Source of the DNA: Legionella massiliensis
GTDB taxonomy: Bacteria > Pseudomonadota > Gammaproteobacteria > Legionellales > Legionellaceae
Assembly (NCBI RefSeq): GCF_000756815.1
Contig: NZ_CCVW01000004.1
Span: 638,543-702,542, forward strand
Length of the DNA: 64,000 bases
Direction: 5' to 3'
Translations under genes and position numbers: made by a program
Shown: positions 17,549 through 27,138 of the stretch, piece after piece
Position numbering within the stretch: the stretch's first letter is position 1
Layout: each line of letters starts with the position of its first letter
The notes under the pieces: model-generated
Databases searched by the model: none
What the model was told of the DNA's origin: nothing
The model's input: the letters and a program-made list of their open reading frames with translations, nothing else

Positions 17549-19297
17549 TTACATTCGCTTTAAAGTCTTTATTCCAAGTAAAGACAGACCAAGTTCTAAA
17601 ATCTTTGCAGTTAATCCCGCCAGTTTCAGTCTACTTTCCTTAAGTAAAATATCGTCCTGATTTAAGATAGGACAGGCCTCATAAAATGAAGAAAAAGAGC
17701 CAGCTAATTCATAGAGATAAGTGCAGAGCAAATGCGGTGAAGCCTTAGCAACTACATTGTCAATTATTTCGGGAAATATTGTTAATTGTTTAGCTAGGGA
17801 AAGATCATGAAAATCTCGTAATATTATTGGCTTTGTTAACTTTTCTGAAGCGATTCCAGCCTTTTGAAATAAGCTATTTATGCGTGTATAGGCGTATAAA
17901 AGATAGGGGGCTGTATTACCATCAAAACTTAACATAGTATCCCAATCAAAAACGTAATCGCTGCTCCTGTTTTTTGATAAATCAGCGTATTTTATTGATG
18001 AAATCCCCAGGATATTTGCCATTTCCTGCAATTCTTTTGGTGAAAAATCAGCTGTTTGCTTTGAGCTAATCAGGTCTTTTGCGCGTCGCTCTGACTCATC
18101 AAGCAAATCAGCTAATTTGGTTACATCACCTTCTCGGCTTTTAAAGGGTTTACCCGATTTATCCAGCACCATGCCAAAACTTACATGTTCCAATTGCATC
18201 GTTGGTTTGGCAAAACCAGCCTTATAGGCTAAAGCGAATATTTGTTGAAAGTGTAGGGCTTGCCGCGCATCGACCACATAAAGCGCGCGATCTGCCTTTA
18301 ACTGGCTTTGTCGATAATGAATAGCTGCCAGGTCTGTACTTGAATACAAAAAGCCACCATCTTTCTTTTGCACGATGACTGGGAGAAGCTCATTATCTTT
18401 TCCTTTAAACTCATCAAGAAAGACACATTGAGCCCCTTCGTGCTCTACTAATAATCCTTGTTGGCGTAAGGAATCAACAATCATTGGCAATAAATCATTG
18501 TAAGCACTCTCAGCCTTGACGTCTGAGGTTTGTAGCGAAACGCCCAAACGCTGATAAACATCCTGGCAATGGGCCAAAGATAATTTAATAAACTTAGTCC
18601 ATAACTCAAGACAGTGCTGATCGCCAGATTGTAAGAGTACAACCTGAAGCCTCGCTCTCTCGGCAAACCCAGGTTCTGTATCGAAGCGACCTTTCGCTGC
18701 CTTATAGAAACTTTCTAAATTATTTAACTGAACTTCGCCGGGATGGATGTTTTCCTCATCCTCCAAATGTGCGAGCAACATACCAAATTGTGTACCCCAA
18801 TCACCGACATGATTTTGGCGAATCACCTTGTAACCCTTTAATTCCAAAGCTCGCACGATAGCATCGCCAATAATTGTCGAACGCAGATGACCTACGTGCA
18901 TCTCTTTAGCCAAATTTGGCGACGAGTAATCAACGACAACGGTGTGGCTTTGTTGGTTTGCAAGTACTCCACAAGCAGGGGATTGCCATATAGCTTCAAG
19001 CTGCGAGCTAAGGCATTGCTGGCTTAAAGTAAAATTGATAAACCCAGGACCGGCGATATTAATCTGTGCAATATCCTCATCAGAAGGAATACAGGCGATC
19101 AAACGCTCTGCTAGAACTCGTGGAGACATTCCCACTATTTTTGCCAGCACCATTGCTAAATTACTGGAAAAATCACCATGACTCGAATCGCGAGGGCGCT
19201 CTATATTGACCGTTAACATTGCAGGAAAGGTTAATTGATCTTGTATTGCGAGCTTGTTGATGGCTTCTTGTAAGAGAGATTCTATTTTATGTTTCAT
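17549..19297 (-). CDS. argS: Arginyl-tRNA synthetase
   Basis: Class I aminoacyl-tRNA synthetase charging tRNA-Arg. 582 residues, full length. Order: N-terminal Add1 domain; HVGH (HIGH motif) near residue 134 within SSPNLAKEMHVGHLRSTIIG; NHVGDWGTQFG; FKSREGD region in place of KMSKS; and the C-terminal DALR anticodon domain with KYADLSKNR and YTRINS. It ends LGIKTLKRM, as is typical for the family. ATG 19297 is assumed as the start. A mobile element abuts its stop codon. Confidence 0.95.
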   Translation of the reverse strand: MKHKIESLLQEAINKLAIQDQLTFPAMLTVNIERPRDSSHGDFSSNLAMVLAKIVGMSPRVLAERLIACIPSDEDIAQINIAGPGFINFTLSQQCLSSQLEAIWQSPACGVLANQQSHTVVVDYSSPNLAKEMHVGHLRSTIIGDAIVRALELKGYKVIRQNHVGDWGTQFGMLLAHLEDEENIHPGEVQLNNLESFYKAAKGRFDTEPGFAERARLQVVLLQSGDQHCLELWTKFIKLSLAHCQDVYQRLGVSLQTSDVKAESAYNDLLPMIVDSLRQQGLLVEHEGAQCVFLDEFKGKDNELLPVIVQKKDGGFLYSSTDLAAIHYRQSQLKADRALYVVDARQALHFQQIFALAYKAGFAKPTMQLEHVSFGMVLDKSGKPFKSREGDVTKLADLLDESERRAKDLISSKQTADFSPKELQEMANILGISSIKYADLSKNRSSDYVFDWDTMLSFDGNTAPYLLYAYTRINSLFQKAGIASEKLTKPIILRDFHDLSLAKQLTIFPEIIDNVVAKASPHLLCTYLYELAGSFSSFYEACPILNQDDILLKESRLKLAGLTAKILELGLSLLGIKTLKRM

Positions 19298-19394
19298 AAA
19301 TTATGAGCTATATCTGATTAAATTTGTGCTAACTATACAATAGGTCATTGTTGTTCGGAACTAGATAAACGCTTGATTGCGAGAAAGGCAGTGA

Positions 19395-19432
19395 CGAAGC
19401 AATCCCTTAGATCTGAACTTTGGATTGCTTCG
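19395..19432. repeat. GAAGCAATCC hairpin
   Basis: Arms CGAAGCAATCC (19395-19405) and GGATTGCTTCG (19422-19432) within a longer degenerate repeat. The same type lies at 44168-44207. Sits between argS (upstream side) and the isochorismatase gene terminus. Confidence 0.55.
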
Positions 19433-19483
19433 CAGCATTCTTAATGACGAGAGAAACCCTCTCAATTATAAGAATAAGAACAA

Positions 19484-20122
19484 TTATTTTTGCTCATAGG
19501 AAAACTGCAACCCAGCAGTACCACCAGTTTCAACAAATAGATTAATGAAACCTGGGACAGTTTTACTACGGTTCCAATCACGTTGTAGTTCACAGAATAA
19601 TTGGGCAACAGAGATCATTTTGGCGCCAGCTTGCTCAAGGCGTCGCAAAGCAAAATTATGAGCCTCGACAGAAGTCCCACCCACTGCATCTGCAACAACG
19701 TAAACCTCAAATCCTTCATGTAGGGCATCAAGAGCTGGAAAAGCTAAACAAGCCTCAGTCCATAATGCTGTCATGATAAGTTTCTTGCGGTTAGTATTTT
19801 TAACTGCCTGGCGAAACTCTGTATCTTCCCAAGCATTAATGCTAGTACGATCATAGGTTGGATATTCATGCAAAACTTCACGTAATTGATGAATTGGAGG
19901 CGTATTCAGGCCCGTTGAAACATTCGCAGAGGAATGGATAATTGGTAAACCATAAGTTACCCCTGCTTTAGCAACCCCAGCAATATTATTCACCAAAGTT
20001 TGGCGATCCATCGAGGCAATTGTATTAACTTGTACAGGTTGATAATCAATGATGATGAGGGCTGAATTTTCTGGTGTTAATAACCAATCACTTTTCTGAT
20101 CTCGCATAGCTGAGCTTGTCAT
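19484..20122 (-). CDS. Isochorismatase family hydrolase (YcaC-like)
   Basis: Cysteine hydrolase of the isochorismatase-like fold, 212 residues. The catalytic set is visible: Asp in ALIIIDYQ, and the nucleophile Cys in TEACLAFPA preceded by the strand KLIMTALW. The insertion with TSINAWEDTEFRQAV is typical of the YcaC subgroup, whose true substrate is unknown. Start ATG 20122 has AAGGAG upstream on the minus strand. Diverges from the DUF2235 gene. No secretion signal. Confidence 0.88.
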   Translation of the reverse strand: MTSSAMRDQKSDWLLTPENSALIIIDYQPVQVNTIASMDRQTLVNNIAGVAKAGVTYGLPIIHSSANVSTGLNTPPIHQLREVLHEYPTYDRTSINAWEDTEFRQAVKNTNRKKLIMTALWTEACLAFPALDALHEGFEVYVVADAVGGTSVEAHNFALRRLEQAGAKMISVAQLFCELQRDWNRSKTVPGFINLFVETGGTAGLQFSYEQK

Positions 20123-20303
20123 TTAATTACTCCTTAATTAACTGAATGAAAAATATGATTATTTTTTAATTTATTGTTTCTCTAACTAAACAAAAATCAA
20201 TAACCATAGTGCTTAATGTAAGTTGAAAGTTACCAAAATGCTAGATTGAAAAAATACTTTTTTGTTTGTTAGATTAGAGATAGTTAACACTAAGGGGCAG
20301 GGC

Positions 20304-21329
20304 ATGAAGCGTATTGTAATCTGCTGTGATGGGACTTGGAACACGCCTGATGCGCTGCTTAACGGCCTTCACGCTCAAACTAACGTAGCGAAAATAGCTG
20401 GTGTAGTTGAAGAAACGAGCGCTGGAATAAAACAAATGATGTTTTATGAGCCTGGTATTGGGACTCAGGGCAATTGGCTAAGGCGCATAAGAGACGGTGC
20501 AACTGGCGACGGTTTAACTGCCAATATGCTTAGTGCCTATCGTTATCTTATTCATAATTATGAGGTTGACGATGAATTATTCTTCTTTGGCTTTAGCCGT
20601 GGCGCATTTACAGTAAGAAGACTCGCAGGAATGATTCGTTGTTGTGGAATTCTCCGTTTAAATGCAATTGATAAGGTTGAACAGGCCTTTGCACTTTATA
20701 ACTCACGCAGCTCAGATTCGCATCCCCGCGCCATAGAAGCAACGCTATTTCGCCGCAGTTATGCGATTGCCAATCTCACACCTATTAAATTTATCGGGGT
20801 TTGGGACACCGTGGGTGCTTTAGGTAATCCCTTGTTATTCAATAAAATCTCCATGAGAAAAAACACTTTTCATGATTATAAATTGAGCGGCATTGTTGAA
20901 AATGCCTATCATGCTGTTGCTATTGATGAGCAACGACTTTATTTTCAACCAGCCTTATGGGAAAAGACCGAGAAGGATAGTCATCAACAGATGGAACAAG
21001 TCTGGTTTGCGGGCGTTCATTGTGATGTTGGTGGCGGTTATATCCCAGCAGGGTTATCCGATATAGCTTTGGCATGGATGGCTGAAAAAGCTAAGCATGT
21101 CGGTTTGGGATTAGCGCCCCTTAAAATAGAACCCAATTTTTTGCAAGCCTGCCAAAACTCCAGAACCGGCTTGTATCGACTTATTTCACCTTATTATCGA
21201 AAAATAGACAGCCCAAACAGACTAACCTGCGAGTCCTTGCATGAAAGTGTAATGGAGCGATTTTTGTTGGATAAAAGCTATCGGCCTAGAAATTTGCTTG
21301 ATTATCTACGTAGGAAATCAATTGTGTAA
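20304..21329 (+). CDS. DUF2235 alpha/beta hydrolase (Tle1-like phospholipase fold)
   Basis: 341 residues. The chain opens with RIVICCDGTWN, the hallmark start of DUF2235, and has the nucleophile elbow GFSRGAFTVRRLAG near residue 110, then FIGVWDTVGA (catalytic Asp) and GVHCDVGGGY (catalytic His). The family includes type VI phospholipase effectors of the Tle1 class as well as non-secreted hydrolases. No T6SS genes are in view, so the role is open. ATG 20304 follows AAGGGGCAG; the longer frame from 20262 lacks such a site. Confidence 0.88.
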   Translation: MKRIVICCDGTWNTPDALLNGLHAQTNVAKIAGVVEETSAGIKQMMFYEPGIGTQGNWLRRIRDGATGDGLTANMLSAYRYLIHNYEVDDELFFFGFSRGAFTVRRLAGMIRCCGILRLNAIDKVEQAFALYNSRSSDSHPRAIEATLFRRSYAIANLTPIKFIGVWDTVGALGNPLLFNKISMRKNTFHDYKLSGIVENAYHAVAIDEQRLYFQPALWEKTEKDSHQQMEQVWFAGVHCDVGGGYIPAGLSDIALAWMAEKAKHVGLGLAPLKIEPNFLQACQNSRTGLYRLISPYYRKIDSPNRLTCESLHESVMERFLLDKSYRPRNLLDYLRRKSIV

Positions 21330-21360
21330 GTAATAGGTCAGCTCTATCACCCTAATGCAA

Positions 21361-21442
21361 CGTCATCCAGAGCGCAGCGAAGGATCTCCGAGATTAACAC
21401 TGTGCCACATCCCGGAGATCCTTCGCTGCGCTCTCGATGACG
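21361..21442. repeat. CGTCATCC hairpin repeat
   Basis: An 82-bp inverted repeat: arm CGTCATCCAGAGCGCAGCG at 21361 pairs with its complement ending at 21442, one mismatch. Members of the same family are at 37550-37631, 40384-40467, 47146-47229 and 51992-52075. A half copy of the CCTCATCCGC repeat follows at 21486-21516. Confidence 0.75.
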
Positions 21443-21583
21443 TAGCGCTGAGACAAGGTTCAGCCTAGAACTTCAAACCAGCAGCCCCTCATCCGCCCTT
21501 CGGGCACCTTCTCCCCGCGAGCGAGGAGAAGGGAACCTTATTTTCCCCTCTCCCCTGAGGCCGGTTCTTGCGCAACCCCTCAA

Positions 21584-22348
21584 CTATTTACCTAAAAGCC
21601 TCTGTTTCAATTCCTCATATTTGCGGCGAAACTTCTGCTCTGGACGTGCTCTAAAGGAAGAGGCGTCAAAAAAATAATCCTTCTCTTCAGGGCATCGTTC
21701 TGAAAAATAATAATTGAAAATACAACATCTCGGCGACTCACATAAAACAGGATTTACCGCATGCCAGGAAGAGCTGTTTGTTTCCATAACCAACAAGCGA
21801 TTGAATAGGCTAGGCTCCACGATACGATGAGTTACGCTCTCATCCCACAGTTCATAGTTCCCCCCATTTTCTAGTTTCCAGTTAGGTGATGCATAAAAAA
21901 GGACATTCATTGTTCGATAATAGCGTTTGAATTGAACATCGTGTGAATTATCCAAATGAGGATTGATGTAATAACCTTTTACCAAGGTGCTAATACCGCC
22001 AGCAAAGCGGGTAGGGTCAGGAATTTGGTTTTTAACGGCAGTAATTTCTTCAATAGCCGCAACCACTCTGGGGTCTTGAATCGCCGCGTTCATATCCTGG
22101 AGCAGGGGGGCAGCATCTCTTAAGTGACTGTATTTTATCTTTATTTTTCCCCAATTTGTTATTGTATGCATTTTTCTCGGTTTGGGAAAACTAGCATGAA
22201 TTCTTTCCGCAAGTTCTGTCGGTAAGAGATTATCAAGAACAAAATAACGAGCGATCTTTATGGGATGTTCACGGTTAAAGTCTTGCTTTAATTGCTCTTT
22301 AGCTTCATTTAAACGTTGAACGATTAATGCAATTAATTGTTCTTTCAT
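21584..22348 (-). CDS. 2-oxoglutarate/Fe(II) oxygenase family protein
   Basis: 254 residues with a prolyl-4-hydroxylase-like double-stranded beta-helix. NPHLDNSHD supplies the H-x-D iron pair, SSWHAVNPV the distal His, and RCCIFNYYFSE the 2OG-binding Arg region. Basic N- and C-termini flank it. ATG 22348 has GACGGAGATAGCAG before it; a TTG at 22369 is less likely. Substrate unknown; related stand-alone oxygenases act in natural-product or cell-envelope modification. Convergent with the DUF2235 gene, with repeats between. Confidence 0.8.
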   Translation of the reverse strand: MKEQLIALIVQRLNEAKEQLKQDFNREHPIKIARYFVLDNLLPTELAERIHASFPKPRKMHTITNWGKIKIKYSHLRDAAPLLQDMNAAIQDPRVVAAIEEITAVKNQIPDPTRFAGGISTLVKGYYINPHLDNSHDVQFKRYYRTMNVLFYASPNWKLENGGNYELWDESVTHRIVEPSLFNRLLVMETNSSSWHAVNPVLCESPRCCIFNYYFSERCPEEKDYFFDASSFRARPEQKFRRKYEELKQRLLGK

Positions 22349-22500
22349 ACTGCTATCTCCGTCTTGCAAGTGGCTCGATTATACAAAAGGGTACAAGTGG
22401 ACGGATTTTAAGGAGATTTTTAAGGTATTGCTATAGACAGCAGTTAGATTTCATATTTTACTGTCACAGGTTAAATTGAATTTTTAAAGGACATGGGTAT

Positions 22501-23547
22501 ATGGTCTTTTTCAGACAGATTATTTGCACATCAATTCTTTTATTAAGCTTTGGGGTAATCCAAACGACTAAAGCCGAAGAAACAGACCAATTTACTCTTC
22601 CGCCGACACCCTTAGTTGATATCGGACCAACTGCAAGCCATAAGCTAGCAGGTATCCTTGAAAAGGTTATGGATCAAACAAATGGAGAAATCCAAGCTCT
22701 CCTACCTAAAGCTCAAACAAGCAGGCACGCTGCCACACAATTGGCAGAGCGGCGCAGAGATGCTTATCTTATTGAATTAATTTATAAAGAAGTCGGAATA
22801 GGGCTGCCAGTATCAACCTTTGAACGTTGGTTACAGCGAGGCTCATTTCCGCAAAATTTACAGCCCATGCGCTATGCTGCCATTTGGCCTTGGAAGACCG
22901 TTTATTGGATGGTTATTTCCCAATTTCCAGGAACCCTGTTTTTACTTTCCCCCACAATTAATATGTATGGCCACTATTTTGGTACTGACAAAGTCGGCCA
23001 TTTTTTCCAGCAAGGAAGAGGGTATTACAAAAATTACATGTGGCTTTTAGCACAAGGAAAATCTGCAGCCCAGGCACGGGCAGCTATTATTTCACGCGGT
23101 CAAAACCAAGAAAGTGGTCTTTACGGCACAATGATCAACGGTATTTTTTCCAATGCAGATTTATCAGCGAACTATGCCGGCTGGAAATTTTATATGAACT
23201 TAACACATACAGTAAAAATTGGCGGGAAGAGCTATCCACCAATACTTGTTTTGAAGGGTGATAAATGGGAATTTGCCCCCTATATCGACAAGGACAACCT
23301 GCTCAAACCCTATGTGAATGACAATTTAAATGAAGCCTTGAACCCCGCGCATTATTTTTTTCTTCGCAGTGTTATCCGGCGAAATATTAAGAAACGTTGT
23401 GCAGAATGGATTCAACGCAATAAAATAACCCATGAAACTGTGCAAATAAAGCTTGCGGAAACAAGCCAGTGGCGAGGTGAAAATTACGGCCATTGGCTAC
23501 CCGCAAAGGATGCAGTGACTCTTGATAGTTGTTTTGGTGGAAAATAA
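22501..23547 (+). CDS. Exported protein of unknown function with DKVGHF motif
   Basis: 348 residues with a signal peptide (hydrophobic residues 5-20, then TTKAEE). The middle contains YFGTDKVGHFFQQGRGYY, somewhat like the T/N-D-K-x-G-H-F segment in YfiM/DUF2279-type periplasmic proteins, followed by a stretch of Gly/Asn-rich and aromatic residues around GTMINGIFSNADLSANYAGWKFY. The C-terminus is basic. ATG 22501 has AAAGGA upstream. Probably periplasmic or outer-membrane associated. It is followed after 24 nt by the next gene, suggesting an operon. Function not known. Confidence 0.7.
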   Translation: MVFFRQIICTSILLLSFGVIQTTKAEETDQFTLPPTPLVDIGPTASHKLAGILEKVMDQTNGEIQALLPKAQTSRHAATQLAERRRDAYLIELIYKEVGIGLPVSTFERWLQRGSFPQNLQPMRYAAIWPWKTVYWMVISQFPGTLFLLSPTINMYGHYFGTDKVGHFFQQGRGYYKNYMWLLAQGKSAAQARAAIISRGQNQESGLYGTMINGIFSNADLSANYAGWKFYMNLTHTVKIGGKSYPPILVLKGDKWEFAPYIDKDNLLKPYVNDNLNEALNPAHYFFLRSVIRRNIKKRCAEWIQRNKITHETVQIKLAETSQWRGENYGHWLPAKDAVTLDSCFGGK

Positions 23548-23571
23548 ATTTAATCGAAAGAGTATTAACAA

Positions 23572-24282
23572 ATGTCTAATTATTCCCCTGTATGGCCGCA
23601 TGGCCAAATTACTAAGGTTTTTGAAGGAATTTATGTCGTTCGAGGCACCAATATTACCCATTTTGAACAACTAGAAATTCAACATAGCCGCAACATGACC
23701 ATTATTGAAAATGATGGCGAATTAACACTGATTAATACGCTAAGGCTTAATGAGAGTGGATTAAGCGAGTTAGAGCAACTAGGGAAGGTCAAGCATGTTC
23801 TTAGCATCGGTGCTTTTCATGGCCGGGACGATAGTTTTTACCTGGATCGCTATCATGCAAAATTATGGGCTGTACATCCTCAGGAAAAAGAAAATGGTAA
23901 TAGACAGCAATTGCAGAATTCCACCTATTTACCAATAAAAAATGGGCAATTTTTCATATTCAAAAACGCATCACCTGCTGAAGGTTTTGTTTATCTTAGT
24001 GAGGAGGAGGGCATCATTATCAACTGCGATAGTATAAAAAACTGGGTAGCAGTTGATGAGTATTTTAGTGAAGACACCGCAAAGCTAGCGCAAGCTAGCG
24101 GCGAAATCGCTAAGGCAAGAATTTCACCAATTTGGCTTAAGGCCACAGGGGTGCAAAAAGCTGATTTTGACTCTCTTCTAAAGCTTAAATTTAAACATCT
24201 TATTAGTGCGCACGGCGATGTTCTGCGTGATACGGCTTATTTGGACGTAAAAAACTCTGTTGATAGGTTAGGCCAGGGGTAA
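23572..24282 (+). CDS. Degenerate metallo-beta-lactamase-fold protein
   Basis: 236 residues that follow the metallo-beta-lactamase-fold pattern: an early strand-turn with MTIIENDGELTLINTLRL, then SIGAFHGRDDSFYLDRY in the place of the H-x-H-x-D-H motif, EEEGIIINCDSI in the place of the later Asp strand, and HLISAHGDVLRDTA for the last His. Only some metal ligands are retained, so a hydrolase with altered metal use or a non-catalytic relative is possible. Same strand as the exported protein before it, 24 nt apart. Confidence 0.65.
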   Translation: MSNYSPVWPHGQITKVFEGIYVVRGTNITHFEQLEIQHSRNMTIIENDGELTLINTLRLNESGLSELEQLGKVKHVLSIGAFHGRDDSFYLDRYHAKLWAVHPQEKENGNRQQLQNSTYLPIKNGQFFIFKNASPAEGFVYLSEEEGIIINCDSIKNWVAVDEYFSEDTAKLAQASGEIAKARISPIWLKATGVQKADFDSLLKLKFKHLISAHGDVLRDTAYLDVKNSVDRLGQG

Positions 24283-24312
24283 TGAAATCAGTTTTGGACA
24301 ATGAGGCCCGAA

Positions 24313-24401
24313 TTCACTCCGATCTGCCTCCGCTCCCGCGTTAACCATCTGTTTTTATTACCATAATACTAACGCGGGCGAGGGGGGCAGATCGGAGTGA
24401 A
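24313..24401. repeat. Long inverted repeat after the MBL-like gene
   Basis: Arms 24313-24328 (TTCACTCCGATCTGCC) and 24386-24401 are perfect, and the stem continues with CCGCGTTA against TAACGCGG around an AT-rich loop. It may end transcription of the preceding pair. Not related to the other repeat families here. Confidence 0.6.
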
Positions 24402-24529
24402 CTTCAGCTGACCACCCAAAACTCAAGTTGAAGAAATGGAAACAGGCTCATCAGCCCTAAGCCTCCTAATTGCTCATACCGCAAACTATGCGTTATTATG
24501 GCTCACATTAATTTAAAATTAAGCATAAA

Positions 24530-25789
24530 ATGGTTGGGGAACGAAGAGAAACAAAATCACTTTTCTTGTTGGAAGGATGTTGTGTTAATCAATTGGTGCA
24601 AAGACCTTTCTCCCCATCACTTTTGAAGGATTGGATACAATTTTACACTCCCATGCTTAAGCAGTTTGCAAAAAGAAATCCATCAGGAACAATTATTATC
24701 TCAGAGCCTCGTTTGTTTCGAGATGATGATAATAATGTGTGTAAGCAATACAATGTCCTGCGTAAACAGTTTCTTTCTGAACTTAAGAAACAGTTAGACA
24801 TTGATAGTACGATTGAATTATGCGATCCCTTTGAATCGAAACATATGGCACGCATTCATCGTTTAACTCCTAAGGTGGAAAAATTTTATAATCGCAACTT
24901 TGTAGTGTTTTACAATTGGAGTTCAGAAGCTCAATTTAGACCCAAAAATCAAAAGCTCTATGAAGATAGAATGCGAAAGAATAAGAAAACTGACGTGAGC
25001 ATGTTATTGGGACTTAAAATAGAAGATAAAGGAGATATATTTTTTACTGATCCTAATAAAAGAGAATGTCCATTTTTATGGACTAGTAAATCACATAAAA
25101 AGAATGCTCCTCCCCAATTACCGCTTAAAAATCCCAATGACTTCAAAAATTACAGAGTACTTGTAAATATTGTTTCAAAACTTAACTCATTTACTCTCGC
25201 GAAAAAAGGTTGGTTATATAGAAATACCCTTGTTGGGGAAGATCAGTATTCTATAAAAAAAGATGAACATGGAAGAACAATAAACGAAACAGCGGCGATC
25301 AAATTGCTTTTCCAGCTAAAAATACAATTGTGTAAGTTTTACCCCCGTGCGCAAGTCAATGATTACTTTCGCTTATATCTACGTGAAAATCGCCCAATAT
25401 CCAAACTAATGGAAACCCTTTCATCGGATAAAAAGTATCAATTAGATAACACTCCACCCAGCGAAGGAACAAACTCAGATGAAAGTGAAAAATATTACAT
25501 TAACTGTTTTAAACAAGAGTATATAAAACAAGTTAACGCGGATGCATTGGGTTGCTTTTCGTTTTTTAGGCGTTCACGTATTGATATTAATTACGTCAAT
25601 TTAGCAACAATTATAAAGCATGCGAAAAACGGTGGTGGTCGTACACTAAGCGTATTAGAAAGATTAGGTTATATAGAAAATGGGGAAGTGCTCGTTGAGA
25701 TTCAAAACATAGTACAGGATTCTAAAATAGGCGATACAGTGAACTCCACATTATCTCCTTGGGAACGTTTTCAATCATTTATAAAATGA
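24530..25789 (+). CDS. Unknown soluble protein, effector-like
   Basis: 419 residues, highly charged (Lys/Asn/Asp rich), no signal peptide or membrane segment. Possible nucleotide- or substrate-binding motifs are not recognised. Near the C-terminus, IDINYVNLATIIKHAKNGGG with RTLSVLERLGYI resembles a short His-Ala / Arg / Leu-Gly module found at the ends of various Legionella proteins; I cannot confirm this. The ATG at 24530 has no good ribosome site, so the start is uncertain. It ends 16 nt before the monooxygenase and may be co-transcribed. Confidence 0.6.
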   Translation: MVGERRETKSLFLLEGCCVNQLVQRPFSPSLLKDWIQFYTPMLKQFAKRNPSGTIIISEPRLFRDDDNNVCKQYNVLRKQFLSELKKQLDIDSTIELCDPFESKHMARIHRLTPKVEKFYNRNFVVFYNWSSEAQFRPKNQKLYEDRMRKNKKTDVSMLLGLKIEDKGDIFFTDPNKRECPFLWTSKSHKKNAPPQLPLKNPNDFKNYRVLVNIVSKLNSFTLAKKGWLYRNTLVGEDQYSIKKDEHGRTINETAAIKLLFQLKIQLCKFYPRAQVNDYFRLYLRENRPISKLMETLSSDKKYQLDNTPPSEGTNSDESEKYYINCFKQEYIKQVNADALGCFSFFRRSRIDINYVNLATIIKHAKNGGGRTLSVLERLGYIENGEVLVEIQNIVQDSKIGDTVNSTLSPWERFQSFIK

Positions 25790-25805
25790 AATAAGGTAAT
25801 GCTCA

Positions 25806-26969
25806 ATGTATAAAAACATCAAAATTCTCGTGATTGGCGCTGGTATAGCAGGTCCTGCTATTTGTTATTGGCTAAGAAGATTTGGTTTTTCTCCTGTTTT
25901 GATTGAAAAATATGCTTCTATTAGAAAAGGTGGTCAGGCACTGGATGTTCGTGGCATAGCAACTCATATTGCTAAAGAAATGGGCATCTATGATCAAATA
26001 TGTGGTATGCGAACGCGGATAGAATGTGGTCGTTTTGTAGATTCTTCAGGTAAGGTTCTACATGAAGAACATGGTGAGAAATTCGGGTTTAGGCAAGATG
26101 ACGAAGTTGAAATTGTCCGCGGTGATTTGGTTGAAATTTTGATGAAAACAATTACTGATATACCTTGTTATTTCAATCAATCCATTATTAGCATTCAGCA
26201 GAATTCTGATCATGTCACTGTCAATTTCAAGGATGGTCAGGTTGAACATTATGATTTAGTAATTGCAGCAGATGGCATTCACTCTGCTACAAGGCGTATG
26301 GTTTTTGATAAAAATGAGTATCAGTTAATTCATCTTGGTGCTTATCTTAGTACATTTACCATCCCAAATTACCTAAACTTGAGACACATAGATCTGGAAT
26401 GTGAAGCTAATCATAAATTGGTATCAATTAATAACGATAATGATCCTGAAATAGCAAGAGCAGGATTTATGTTTCTCTCTCAGCATATCCTAAAAGACAT
26501 CCGTGATGAGCATGAGCAAAAACAATTCCTGTGTGATACTTTTCGTGATTTTGGCTGGGAAACACAGAATATTTTAAATCGAATGTCAGAAAGTGACGAT
26601 TTTTATTTTGATGCTATTACACAAGTAAAAATGAATAGTTGGACCAAAGGTCGAATAGCGCTTATCGGCGATGCCGGTTATTGTCCTTCTCCCTTATCCG
26701 GCCAAGGTAATAATTTGGCTTTCGTTGGAGCATATATTCTGGCGGGAGAATTAAAAGCTGCGGATGGAAATTATATGCAAGCGTTTACTCGATATAATGC
26801 ATTGCTACGTCCCTTCGTGGATGCCAATCAAGAATTTGGTGTCTGGGTGAGTAAATCATTTCTGGTAGAAGATGAAGTTTCCAAGGAAATTGCAGAAGAA
26901 CGCTCGAACAGAACCCTTGCCTTAATAAAATCAGTTTCAAATGCGATTACCTTGCCTCAATATGAATAA
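25806..26969 (+). CDS. FAD-dependent monooxygenase
   Basis: Class A flavin monooxygenase of the TetX/para-hydroxybenzoate hydroxylase fold, 387 residues. Rossmann GAGIAGPAICYWL binds FAD near residue 12; the DG motif is VIAADGIHSATR near 150; the second FAD motif is RIALIGDAGYCPSPLSGQG near 285. Substrate could be an aromatic compound or an antibiotic; sequence alone does not say. ATG 25806 follows ATAAGGTAATG. Followed by a strong hairpin terminator. Confidence 0.88.
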   Translation: MYKNIKILVIGAGIAGPAICYWLRRFGFSPVLIEKYASIRKGGQALDVRGIATHIAKEMGIYDQICGMRTRIECGRFVDSSGKVLHEEHGEKFGFRQDDEVEIVRGDLVEILMKTITDIPCYFNQSIISIQQNSDHVTVNFKDGQVEHYDLVIAADGIHSATRRMVFDKNEYQLIHLGAYLSTFTIPNYLNLRHIDLECEANHKLVSINNDNDPEIARAGFMFLSQHILKDIRDEHEQKQFLCDTFRDFGWETQNILNRMSESDDFYFDAITQVKMNSWTKGRIALIGDAGYCPSPLSGQGNNLAFVGAYILAGELKAADGNYMQAFTRYNALLRPFVDANQEFGVWVSKSFLVEDEVSKEIAEERSNRTLALIKSVSNAITLPQYE

Positions 26970-27051
26970 TCATATTGAGCTACGGAGTAATGGACAATTT
27001 GGCTCAGAAAACCTTTTTGTTCTAATGATTGTCACACCCCAAATGCTACCA

Positions 27052-27093
27052 CCCCACTAAGTCTGATTATCAAAATAATCAGACTTAGTGGGG
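27052..27093. terminator. Bidirectional hairpin terminator
   Basis: An 18-bp perfect stem (27052-27069 and 27076-27093, CCCCACTAAGTCTGATTA) with a 6-nt loop lies between the monooxygenase and the small minus-strand gene, serving both. Confidence 0.65.
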
Positions 27094-27138
27094 TTAATAA
27101 TAGATCACTCCTCTGAGTCATTATGGGCCCCGCTTAGC

